Shown piece after piece: positions 6,998 to 12,635 of a DNA stretch of 13,331 bases (the stretch's first letter is position 1; every line of letters starts with the position of its first letter). The notes beneath the pieces were generated by a model. That model had not been told where the DNA came from. It searched no databases and saw only the letters and a program-made list of their open reading frames with translations. The DNA is from Gemmatimonadaceae bacterium. Lineage in GTDB: Bacteria > Gemmatimonadota > Gemmatimonadetes > Gemmatimonadales > Gemmatimonadaceae. The stretch covers positions 1 to 13,331 of the forward strand of contig JABFXM010000355.1 of assembly GCA_013361745.1 (NCBI GenBank), written 5' to 3'. Made by a program: the position numbers and the translations under genes.

Positions 6998-7510
6998 TCA
7001 GTCGCGCGCGCGCTGTTCGAGGTAGTCGGCGAGCTCGGCGTGCCCTCGCTCCCGCGCGATCGCCGCCGGCGTCGTGCCCGCGTCGTTCTTCGCGCCCGAC
7101 GACGCGCCCTTCGCCAGCAGATAGTCGACCAGCCCGCGGTCGCCCGCCGCCGCGGCCTGGTGAAGCGGTGTCCAGCCGCCGTGCTGCGTCGCGCGCACGT
7201 CCGCGCCGGCGTCGATCAGCATCCGCACCACCTCGCCGCGCCTCTTCGCGTCCTGACCCGCGAGCGCCGCGTGCAGCGCGGTGTTCGCCAGCTGATTCGT
7301 GGACCGCTGGTCCACCGGCGCGTTGTTGTGCAGCAGGATCGCGACCGTTTCGGCGTGCCCGTAGTGCGCGGCCAGATGCAGCGGCGACCAACCGTCGGCG
7401 TCGAACTCCCGCGTCAGACGATTGTCCATCGAGAGGATCGCCGCGACTTCGTCGGTGTCGCCCTTCCTCGCCGCCGCGTGGACGTCGTCGTGGTCCGGCT
7501 CGATCTTCAT
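6998..7510 (-). CDS. Small ankyrin-repeat protein
   Basis: The 170 residues are made almost wholly of four to five ankyrin repeats: a degenerate capping repeat at about 7-38 (VHAAARKGDTDEVAAILS), then DGWSPLHLAAHYGHAETVAILL (39-60), NTALHAALAGQDAKRRGEVVRMLIDAGADV (76-105), GGWTPLHQAAAAGDRGLVDYLLAKGA (111-136) and TTPAAIARERGHAELADYL (146-164). There is no signal peptide, so it acts in the cytoplasm. Ankyrin repeats bind protein partners and have no enzymatic activity of their own. Its ATG overlaps the tdh stop (TGATG) and a strong GAGG lies seven bases upstream inside tdh (7518-7521), so it is tightly coupled to tdh. Location between tdh and kbl suggests a partner or scaffold role for these enzymes, but this is only inference. 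Confidence 0.92.
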   Translation of the reverse strand: MKIEPDHDDVHAAARKGDTDEVAAILSMDNRLTREFDADGWSPLHLAAHYGHAETVAILLHNNAPVDQRSTNQLANTALHAALAGQDAKRRGEVVRMLIDAGADVRATQHGGWTPLHQAAAAGDRGLVDYLLAKGASSGAKNDAGTTPAAIARERGHAELADYLEQRARD

Positions 7511-8559
7511 CAGCTCACCTCGAAGATGACTTTCCCGGCCTCTCCGCCCTTGATCGCGGCGATCGCATCGTCGAAGCGCTCCAGCGGGAAACGGTGCGTG
7601 ATCACCGGCCGCGGATCGAACTGCCCGGAGCGGAGGAACTGCGTCATCTGGATCCAGGTGTCGTACATCTTCCGCCCGACGACACCGTAGATCGTGATCC
7701 CCTTGAAGATGATCTCGGTCGCGAGGTTGACCTCCATCGGCTTCGCCGGGATGCCGAGCATCTGCACCCGCCCGCCGACGCGCACCAGCGCGAACGCCTG
7801 ATGGACCGCGCTCGGCACCCCCGACATCTCGAGCACCACGTCGACGCCGAGTCCGTTCGTCGCCTCCTTCACCGCGCGCTGCGCGTCCTGCGGATGCACC
7901 GCGTCGTGCGCGCCCATCGTGCGCGCCAGCGCCAGCCGCTTGTCGTTGACGTCCGTCGCGATGATGCGCGACGCGCCCGCGGCTCGGCAGATTCCCACCG
8001 CGAAGATCCCGATCGGGCCGCAGCCCGTGATCAGCACCGTGCTCCCCGGGATCGGCGCCGTCAACGCCGTGTGGAACGCGTTTCCCATCGGGTCGTGGAT
8101 TCCCCCCACGTCGAACGAGACCGCGTCGTCGAGGTGCCAGACGTTGGTCGCCGGCATCGCGATGTATTCCGCGAAGCAGCCGTCACGATCCACGCCGATG
8201 ATCTTCGTGTACGGGCAGACGTGCGCGTTTCCCGTTCGACACAGCGGGCAGCGGCCGTCGACGATGTGGCCCTCCGCCGTCACCCGGTCGCCCTCGCGGA
8301 CGTCGGTCACCAGCTTTCCGACCTCGACGACCTCTCCCGCGAACTCGTGCCCGACGACGAACGGGGGCTTGCACCTTCCCTTCGCCCAGTCGTCCCATTC
8401 GTAGATGTGAACGTCGGTGCCGCACACGCCAGCACGCTTCACGCGAATCAGCACTTCGTCGTCCCGGATCTTCGGCACGGGAACGTCCTTCAGCACGAAC
8501 CCCGGACCCGGGGTCCCCTTCACGAGAGCTTTCACTGAGTATGGCGGATCGGTTGTCAT
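7510..8559 (-). CDS. tdh: L-threonine 3-dehydrogenase
   Basis: A 349-residue zinc-dependent medium-chain dehydrogenase that oxidises L-threonine with NAD+ to 2-amino-3-ketobutyrate, the substrate of Kbl. Catalytic zinc ligands are C46 (in GVCGTD), H71 and E72 (in VVGHEF); H98 in AEGHIVDG matches the active-site histidine of E. coli Tdh. The structural zinc lobe has C104, C107 and C115, but the first cysteine of the usual four is replaced by D101. The Rossmann motif is GCGPIG (179-184), with D203 at the end of the second strand, fitting NAD preference. GIHDPMGNAFHTAL is a Tdh signature. The ATG at 8559 was chosen because sequence upstream of it is not family-like; no strong ribosome-binding site is visible. 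It is followed directly by the ankyrin gene and kbl. Confidence 0.95.
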   Translation of the reverse strand: MTTDPPYSVKALVKGTPGPGFVLKDVPVPKIRDDEVLIRVKRAGVCGTDVHIYEWDDWAKGRCKPPFVVGHEFAGEVVEVGKLVTDVREGDRVTAEGHIVDGRCPLCRTGNAHVCPYTKIIGVDRDGCFAEYIAMPATNVWHLDDAVSFDVGGIHDPMGNAFHTALTAPIPGSTVLITGCGPIGIFAVGICRAAGASRIIATDVNDKRLALARTMGAHDAVHPQDAQRAVKEATNGLGVDVVLEMSGVPSAVHQAFALVRVGGRVQMLGIPAKPMEVNLATEIIFKGITIYGVVGRKMYDTWIQMTQFLRSGQFDPRPVITHRFPLERFDDAIAAIKGGEAGKVIFEVS

Positions 8560-8618
8560 GCCCGGCGCCGCTGCTGCTCGACAGGCGCCTCGACGTCGGC
8601 CTGAAAGGTGACACCCCG

Positions 8619-8649
8619 TCGACGGTGATGGAAGGCTGGCAACCGTCGA
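8619..8649. other. Hairpin just after the SDR gene
   Basis: TCGACGGT (8619-8626) and ACCGTCGA (8642-8649) form an 8 bp stem with a 15-base loop, two bases after the SDR stop and 60 bases before the tdh start on the minus strand. No T-tract follows. It could separate expression of the SDR gene from tdh by processing or partial termination; this is a guess from position. Confidence 0.4.
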
Positions 8650-8651
8650 AG

Positions 8652-9443
8652 TCAGATCAGCCCGGCGATCTGTCCGCCGTCCACCTGCAGCGCGACGCCG
8701 GTGATGAAGCTCGCGCGCTCGCTGGCGAGAAACGCGACCGCCGCCGCCATCTCCTCCGGTCGTCCCGTTCTCCCGACCGGGATCGACGCCGCGCGCGTGC
8801 GCAGGATCTCCTCCACCGTGCGCCCGTCGCGAGCTGCGCGCATCGTCGCGAGCTCCTTCGCACGATCCGTCTCGAAGTGCCCCGGCAGCACGGTGTTCAC
8901 GAGAACGTTGTCGCGCGCGCATTCGCCCGCGATCGTCTTCGCGAAGCCGAGCAGCCCGGCACGCGCCGTGTTCGAGAGAAGGAGACCGGGAAGCGGTTGC
9001 TTCGCCGCCATCGAGGTGAGGAAGATCACCCGCCCCCACCGGCGCGCGCGCATCCCCGGGATCACCGCGTGCGCAAGTCGAATCGACGAGAGGAGGTTGA
9101 GCTCCAGCGCGGATTGATATTGCTCCTCCGTCGTCGTGTCGAACGTGGTCGAGGGGGGACCGCCCGCGTTCGCGACGAGGATGTCCACCGGTCCGAGTCT
9201 GCTCGCCGCTTCCTCGGCGATGCGCGCGACGTCCTCGCGACGCGTCACGTCCCCCGCGATCGGCACCGCCCTGCCGTTCGCGCGCGCGTTGATGTCGTCG
9301 GCTTCTCGCTCGAGCAGCTCGCCACGCCGTGCGACCATCGCCACCGAGCAGCCCTCCGCCGCCAGCGCGCGTGCGATCGCCAGTCCCAGTCCGCTCGACG
9401 CACCCGTCACGAGTGCCACGCGATGTTCCAGTCCCAGATCCAT
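8652..9443 (-). CDS. SDR-family oxidoreductase with atypical catalytic residues
   Basis: The 263-residue protein has the short-chain dehydrogenase fold: cofactor motif TGASSGLG at 13-20, AVARR/MVARR at the end of strand 2 suggesting NADP(H), GDV at 64-66, ANAGG at 91-95, N116 of the tetrad, S144, and a C-terminal VDGG. The YxxxK pair is missing: S157 and R161 stand where Tyr and Lys should be (LLLSNTARAGL). This matches the FabG-like SDR subgroup often annotated 3-oxoacyl-ACP reductase but lacking the standard tetrad, so its reaction is not known. The start at 9443 is set by AGGAGG (9448-9453) right before the ATG; an in-frame ATG 28 codons upstream lacks such a site. It lies 92 bases upstream of tdh on the same strand and may begin that operon. 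Confidence 0.88.
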   Translation of the reverse strand: MDLGLEHRVALVTGASSGLGLAIARALAAEGCSVAMVARRGELLEREADDINARANGRAVPIAGDVTRREDVARIAEEAASRLGPVDILVANAGGPPSTTFDTTTEEQYQSALELNLLSSIRLAHAVIPGMRARRWGRVIFLTSMAAKQPLPGLLLSNTARAGLLGFAKTIAGECARDNVLVNTVLPGHFETDRAKELATMRAARDGRTVEEILRTRAASIPVGRTGRPEEMAAAVAFLASERASFITGVALQVDGGQIAGLI

Positions 9444-9532
9444 CTCTCCTCCTGTCGTCGTCCGATGATTCACGCCACTCGCGAACAATGTGGTCACGTG
9501 TCGATCATGTTGCATGTTGGTCGGCATCGCTA

Positions 9533-9561
9533 TTGCGTGCCGAATATGGCGTTCCTATATT
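9533..9561 (+). promoter_or_regulatory. Sigma70-like promoter for the small basic protein
   Basis: TTGCGT at 9533-9538 and TATATT at 9556-9561 are separated by exactly 17 bases, in one of the few A/T-rich islands of the window. The expected start of transcription is near 9568, which would give a 5' leader of about 350 nucleotides before the ATG at 9920. Confidence 0.6.
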
Positions 9562-9563
9562 CG
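9541..9563. promoter_or_regulatory. Inverted repeat overlapping the promoter (candidate operator)
   Basis: CGAATAT (9541-9547) and ATATTCG (9557-9563) form a perfect 7 bp inverted repeat with a 9-base spacer. The right arm covers the TATATT box. The size and position suit a dimeric repressor, which could control the small basic gene and perhaps the divergent SDR gene. No regulator gene is adjacent. Confidence 0.5.
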
Positions 9564-9897
9564 CGCGAGACATGAAGGGTTGCGCACGAAGCGACGAGCG
9601 CGTAACACTTTCGGTCATCGATCGTCGATAACACGACACGCGCGCGGGTGATGTCTGCTCGCGACCGGAAATGCCCGAGAGAAAACCAGCGCTCGCGCAG
9701 ACTCGGAGTCGTGACGGAGTGAGGGTCCGCAGCCGGGACATCGCTCCTGCGGGATGCGCGAACGATGTGCAGATCGCGAGGGCCGCACCGCCTCGCTGCA
9801 GGATACGGCGGCCTTGCCAGGGCCGCGCGTAAGGCGGAAGACGCGACGCGTCGACGCCGACCTCGCCGGTCCACCGGGGGAACGGTGAGAGCTACCA

Positions 9898-9911
9898 CTC
9901 CAGAACTGGAG
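9898..9911 (+). promoter_or_regulatory. Inverted repeat covering the ribosome-binding site of the small basic gene
   Basis: CTCCAG (9898-9903) AA CTGGAG (9906-9911). The GGAG at 9908-9911, eight bases before the ATG, is the Shine-Dalgarno and would pair with CTCC in a 5 bp stem closed by a GAAC loop. This could lower or regulate translation. Confidence 0.5.
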
Positions 9912-9919
9912 ATCGCACC

Positions 9920-10066
9920 ATGGCCATGAAGAAGGGTGGGCGCAAGAGCGCCAAGAAGTCGAGCGGCCGGAAGACCGGCGCCAAGAAGGGCGCGCGCAAG
10001 GGCGCGAAGAAGGGCGCCCGCAAGAGCAGCGCGAAGAAGGGCGGCCGTAAGCGCTCCTCGCGCTGA
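9920..10066 (+). CDS. 48-residue highly basic repeat protein (histone H1-like tail)
   Basis: The gene encodes 48 residues, of which 15 are Lys, 7 Arg, 9 Gly, 7 Ala and 7 Ser, with no acidic and no aromatic residue. It contains two exact tandem copies of GAKKGARK (residues 20-35); at DNA level these are 24-base repeats (9977-10000 and 10001-10024) differing at two synonymous positions, which argues for selection on the protein. Composition resembles the Lys/Ala tails of bacterial histone H1-like proteins, so nucleic-acid binding (nucleoid or ribosome) is a fair guess. Support for a real gene: GGAG eight bases before the ATG, an upstream promoter, and a strong terminator 15 bases after the stop. 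No known family assigned. The gene is easily missed because of its size. Confidence 0.8.
   Translation: MAMKKGGRKSAKKSSGRKTGAKKGARKGAKKGARKSSAKKGGRKRSSR
9977..10024 (+). repeat. Two 24-base tandem repeats inside the small basic gene
   Basis: Copies at 9977-10000 and 10001-10024 differ at only two bases, both silent; each encodes GAKKGARK. Such units can expand or contract by slippage, so the protein length may vary between strains. Confidence 0.85.
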
Positions 10067-10081
10067 AGCCCACCCAGCCAC

Positions 10082-10114
10082 AAAAAGGCCGACGCGATTC
10101 GCGTCGGCCTTTTT
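10082..10114. terminator. Strong rho-independent terminator, probably bidirectional
   Basis: AAAAAGGCCGACGC (10082-10095) pairs with GCGTCGGCCTTTTT (10101-10114) around GATTC, a 14 bp perfect stem ending in five T residues on the plus strand and five on the minus strand. It closes the small basic gene and, from the other side, the ATP-grasp operon. Confidence 0.95.
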
Positions 10115-10156
10115 GTTGGCGGCTGCTTGCCCGCCCCCGAGCACCTAACGGTCCGC

Positions 10157-11140
10157 CTAGCGCGCGTATCGCGCGCTCGACAGCTCCACCAGCCGCTCCA
10201 CGAGCGCCTCGTACGCCAGCCCGCTGCGCTCCGCCGCCCGCGCGAACTCGCTCTGCCGCTCCAGGTAGCAGTTCGGGTTCACCTCGATTACGAAGATCTC
10301 ACCCTCGGGCGTCACGCGCAGGTCGATGCGCGCGTAGTCGCGAAGCCGCAGAGCAGCGAACGCGTCGAGCGCCACGCGCTGCATCCGCTCGAGCAGTGCC
10401 GTGTCCACGTTGCCCGGGAAGATCGATTCGGTGCCGGCGAACTCGGCGCCGCTCCCCGCGCCATCCTCTCCCCACTTCGCCTGCCAGCTCGCGATCCGGG
10501 GCTTGTCGGCGGGAAACTTCGAGAAATCCAGCTCGATCACCGGGAGAGCGGCCGCGTGCTCGTTGCCGAGCACCCCGACGTAGAATTCGCGTCCCTCGAT
10601 GTACTGCTCCACGAGCGATGGCTGCTGGAATTCCTTCTGCAGCCCGTCCATCGCCTCCATCAATCCCTTGAGGTCGTGCACGACCGACTTCGCCGTGATG
10701 CCGAGCGACGCGTCTTCCTGCGGCGGCTTGACGATCACCGGGAACTTGATGTCTCCCGCCCACTCGAGCGCCCCGCGGAAGACCGTCGCGAACGGTGGCG
10801 TCTTGATCCCGTGAAAAGTCAACACGACCTTCGTCAACGCCTTGTCGCCCGCGAGCATCAGTCCCGACGGACTCGAGCCGGTGTAGCGCAGGCCGAGAAG
10901 GTTCAGCAGCGCCGCGACGTTCGACTCCAGCGCGCTCTTTCCGCCGAATGACTCCGCCATGTTGAAGACGAGATCCGGCGCCTCACGACGCAGCGTCGCG
11001 ACCAGCGGCTCGATGTCGCCGGCGACCGCCGCGCGCGCGGTCTCGTGTCCCGCGGCGCGCAGCGCCGCCTCGAGCTGGCCGAGCACGGGATCTTCCGGCG
11101 GCTCGATCGCGTCCTGTGTATGTAGCAGTACGATCTTCAA
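10157..11140 (-). CDS. D-Ala-D-Ala-ligase-like ATP-grasp enzyme
   Basis: The 327 residues form an ATP-grasp ligase most like D-alanine-D-alanine ligase. Seen: MDKALTK-like GDKALTK with K104, K138 in FPVIVKPPQEDASLGI (ATP lysine and glycine-rich loop), hinge LVEQYIEGREFYVGVLG (E178), ARIDLRV with R271 and D273, and FVIEVNPN with the metal ligands E286 and N288. The N-terminal D-Ala-binding glutamate motif of true Ddl (HxxxSxEH) is absent; instead it has FNMAESFGGKSALESNV (59-75), and the C-terminal substrate loop reads NCYLERQSEFARAAERSG. The substrate is therefore probably another carboxylate or peptide plus an amine, joined via an acyl-phosphate. It starts with TTG at 11140, overlapping the metallopeptidase stop (TTGA), behind GAGGGG at 11146-11151, so the two proteins are translationally coupled and likely act together. 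Confidence 0.88.
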   Translation of the reverse strand: MKIVLLHTQDAIEPPEDPVLGQLEAALRAAGHETARAAVAGDIEPLVATLRREAPDLVFNMAESFGGKSALESNVAALLNLLGLRYTGSSPSGLMLAGDKALTKVVLTFHGIKTPPFATVFRGALEWAGDIKFPVIVKPPQEDASLGITAKSVVHDLKGLMEAMDGLQKEFQQPSLVEQYIEGREFYVGVLGNEHAAALPVIELDFSKFPADKPRIASWQAKWGEDGAGSGAEFAGTESIFPGNVDTALLERMQRVALDAFAALRLRDYARIDLRVTPEGEIFVIEVNPNCYLERQSEFARAAERSGLAYEALVERLVELSSARYAR

Positions 11141-12195
11141 GGGTTCCCCTCGCGCGGGACACCGTCCAGCGCGTCGGTGTATCGGAAGTTCATCATCACC
11201 GCCGTGCCGAACGCGGTGAGCTCGATCAGCGTCGACGCTTCGAGACCGCGTACACGAAGCGACATCGCGTCGACACGCTCGATCAGAAGGTCGATGAAGC
11301 GGCGCACCGCCACGGTGCCTTCACCCGTCCAGTACGCGATTCGCGAGACGATCTCGCGCCGATGGCGCCGCAGGAATACCGCGGCGGCCTCGCCCCCGGG
11401 TGCCTCGTCCGCCGCGCCGAATATCGTGCGCAGGTCTCCGTCGAAGTGCCGCGTGTCGACCGATGGTATCGGTGCACTCTCGCCCTGGTAGTGCTCCTCG
11501 ACCGTGTAGTCCATCGCTTCGACAGGCAGGTCGTCCGGCGTGACGCTCGGAACGTCGGGCAGCTCGTCCCGGACTTCCCCCATCACGCGGTCGACGTACT
11601 CGATCTTCTCGAGCGCCTGCCATCCGGCGTACTCGCGTCGCCAGTCGAGTCCGGGCGTGAGCCACACCGCGAACGTCTCCGCGAAATCTTCATCGGGGTG
11701 CTTCTGCGCGTACCAGCCGAGGATGTGTCGGACGTACGCCCGCGAGAAGGGATCGGCGCGATATCGCTCGCGATATGGGCGTGAATATGGTCCGAACAGC
11801 TGGCGCCAGTCGGCGCGATCGTACAGCCGGTAGGCGTAGTTGAAGGCGTGCCCCGCCTCATGGCGGAGATAGCGCATGATGTCGCGCTCGTCCTCCACCT
11901 CGATCGCTTCCTCTGCTTCGATTCGCGCCAGCCGAGGATCGGCGAGATAGAAGGGTACCCCGATCAGCGGCGTGTCCTCGGGGCAACCCCACTGATCGCT
12001 CAGATACACGGGTGGCTTGAAGCGCAGCCCCTTCGCCGCGAGCTCTTCGTAGAGTCGCTCGACGAGCTGCTCGAGCCGCGTGCCCCGCAGCGACAGCCCG
12101 AGCTCGGAGATCCGCCGCCCGAGGAGTGCGCGCCGTTCTCCCTCCCAGCTGTTCTCGACGGTCTCTGACACGGCGCGATGCCGAGCAAGGCGCAT
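11137..12195 (-). CDS. Putative zinc metallopeptidase (HEAGH family)
   Basis: The 352-residue cytoplasmic protein has a gluzincin-like active site: RHEAGHAFNYAYRLYD at 111-126 gives zinc ligands H112 and H116 and catalytic E113, and DFAETFAVWLTPG near 170-182 supplies the third ligand E173. This pattern fits the uncharacterised putative zinc-binding metallopeptidase family rather than a thermolysin or astacin. After the catalytic part, residues about 240-350 form a helical acidic C-terminal domain. No signal peptide or membrane segment is seen. I chose the ATG at 12195, because the frame upstream runs through the terminator of the preceding gene; a GTG eight codons later is also possible. No clear ribosome-binding site is visible. 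It overlaps the ATP-grasp gene by four bases. A function in peptide or isopeptide cleavage alongside the ligase is inference. Confidence 0.8.
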   Translation of the reverse strand: MRLARHRAVSETVENSWEGERRALLGRRISELGLSLRGTRLEQLVERLYEELAAKGLRFKPPVYLSDQWGCPEDTPLIGVPFYLADPRLARIEAEEAIEVEDERDIMRYLRHEAGHAFNYAYRLYDRADWRQLFGPYSRPYRERYRADPFSRAYVRHILGWYAQKHPDEDFAETFAVWLTPGLDWRREYAGWQALEKIEYVDRVMGEVRDELPDVPSVTPDDLPVEAMDYTVEEHYQGESAPIPSVDTRHFDGDLRTIFGAADEAPGGEAAAVFLRRHRREIVSRIAYWTGEGTVAVRRFIDLLIERVDAMSLRVRGLEASTLIELTAFGTAVMMNFRYTDALDGVPREGNP

Positions 12196-12236
12196 ACCCG
12201 GCTCTGCGATGACCTGCTGCCCCGCGAAAACGAAAA

Positions 12237-12268
12237 GCGGGGCGAGAGCCGATTCGCTCTCGCCCCGC
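12237..12268 (-). terminator. Terminator between the 51-residue gene and the metallopeptidase
   Basis: GCGGGGCGAGAGC (12237-12249) pairs with GCTCTCGCCCCGC (12256-12268) around CGATTC, a 13 bp stem. On the minus strand it is followed by TTTTCGTTTTCG. It ends the small gene 19 bases after its stop and lies 41 bases before the metallopeptidase ATG, so the peptidase must be expressed by read-through or by a promoter inside this short gap. Confidence 0.85.
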
Positions 12269-12287
12269 ACACTCCGATCGCGCCGCG

Positions 12288-12443
12288 TTACGCCGCGCGT
12301 ACCGCTGCGTCGGTCTCCACTTCGGGAGCAGGACCCCACACATACGCGAGAAAACGCGGCGGCTGTTCCGCGCGACTTCCCTGCGAGATCACGATTCCGA
12401 GCGGCTCCATCGCCGCGGTCGGCTCATTCGGCTGCTTCTTCAT
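12288..12443 (-). CDS. 51-residue orphan small protein
   Basis: The protein starts MKKQPNEPTAAMEPLGIVI and ends in an Ala/Val/Thr-rich tail; its middle part has SQGSRAEQPPRFLAYVWGP followed by an acidic stretch (PEVETD). There is no signal peptide, no cysteine and no membrane segment. I do not recognise the family. That it is a real gene is supported by terminators on both sides (12237-12268 after it, 12573-12589 before it), a TAA stop, and a GGAG 11 bases before the ATG at 12443. A longer form from the in-frame ATG at 12497 (69 residues) is possible but lacks a ribosome-binding site. Position directly before the peptidase/ATP-grasp pair makes it a candidate substrate or regulator of that pair; this is inference. 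Confidence 0.6.
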   Translation of the reverse strand: MKKQPNEPTAAMEPLGIVISQGSRAEQPPRFLAYVWGPAPEVETDAAVRAA

Positions 12444-12572
12444 ATATAGATGTGCTCCGAGCGTAAGGGTCCCCGGAACGGTCGGGGACGCCCACATCTA
12501 ATGCAGACGATGGGCCGTACGTGCCATCAACTGTAACTCAATGAAAGACAACCACTTCCACTAAATGCAAAA

Positions 12573-12589
12573 CTCGGCTGCTCGCCGAG
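12573..12589 (-). terminator. Terminator after the methyltransferase gene
   Basis: CTCGGC (12573-12578) and GCCGAG (12584-12589) form a short stem (7 bp counting the flanking A-T pair) with loop TGCTC. On the minus strand TTTTGCATTT follows. It lies 46 bases after the stop of the methyltransferase. The rest of 12498-12635 is A/T-richer than its surroundings and probably holds the promoter of the 51-residue gene, which I cannot pin to clear boxes. Confidence 0.75.
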
Positions 12590-12635
12590 TGTGTCGTTTC
12601 AGCACAGGTGCCCCCGGCCCCCGAGTGTCACTTCG

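Larger units (their letters stand above)
9444..9919. other. About 475 bases without a protein gene: SDR upstream region and long leader of the 48-residue gene
   Basis: I find no recognisable coding sequence, tRNA or known structured RNA here. From left to right it contains the SDR ribosome-binding site, an A/T-richer stretch at about 9515-9600 with a plus-strand promoter and inverted repeat, a small repeat ATCGA-TCG-TCGAT at 9617-9629, and then roughly 350 GC-rich bases that would be the 5' leader of the small basic gene. A GGCCGC...GCGGCC pairing around 9782-9813 suggests some structure. The leader could be an unrecognised regulatory or non-coding RNA; nothing in it matches RNase P, SRP, tmRNA or 6S RNA that I can see. 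Confidence 0.55.

Noticed and set aside
6263..8538. Two long open frames on the plus strand opposite kbl, the ankyrin gene and tdh
   Set aside because: Arg/Val/Asp-rich low-complexity translations without family features; the opposite strand carries well-conserved enzymes.
8560..9039. 160-codon N-terminal extension of tdh
   Set aside because: The extension is Arg/Gly/Ala-rich, overlaps the SDR gene and has no family similarity; the Tdh domain starts at the ATG ending at 8559.
9640..9890. Possible RNase P, SRP, tmRNA or 6S RNA in the long leader
   Set aside because: None of the conserved sequence blocks of these RNAs can be seen; only generic GC-rich pairing.
9530..10144. 204-codon minus-strand open frame opposite the 48-residue basic gene
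   Set aside because: It is Ala/Leu/Arg low complexity that mirrors the Lys/Arg/Gly repeats, crosses the terminator at 10082-10114 and has no ribosome-binding site.
10115..10150. Possible attC-like site (GTT... CCTAAC) near the terminator
   Set aside because: The left core does not match GTTRRRY and there is no integron integrase or cassette array; only a chance similarity.
12196..12339. 48-codon N-terminal extension of the metallopeptidase
   Set aside because: It would read through the terminator hairpin and the 3' end of the 51-residue gene and has no domain-like sequence.
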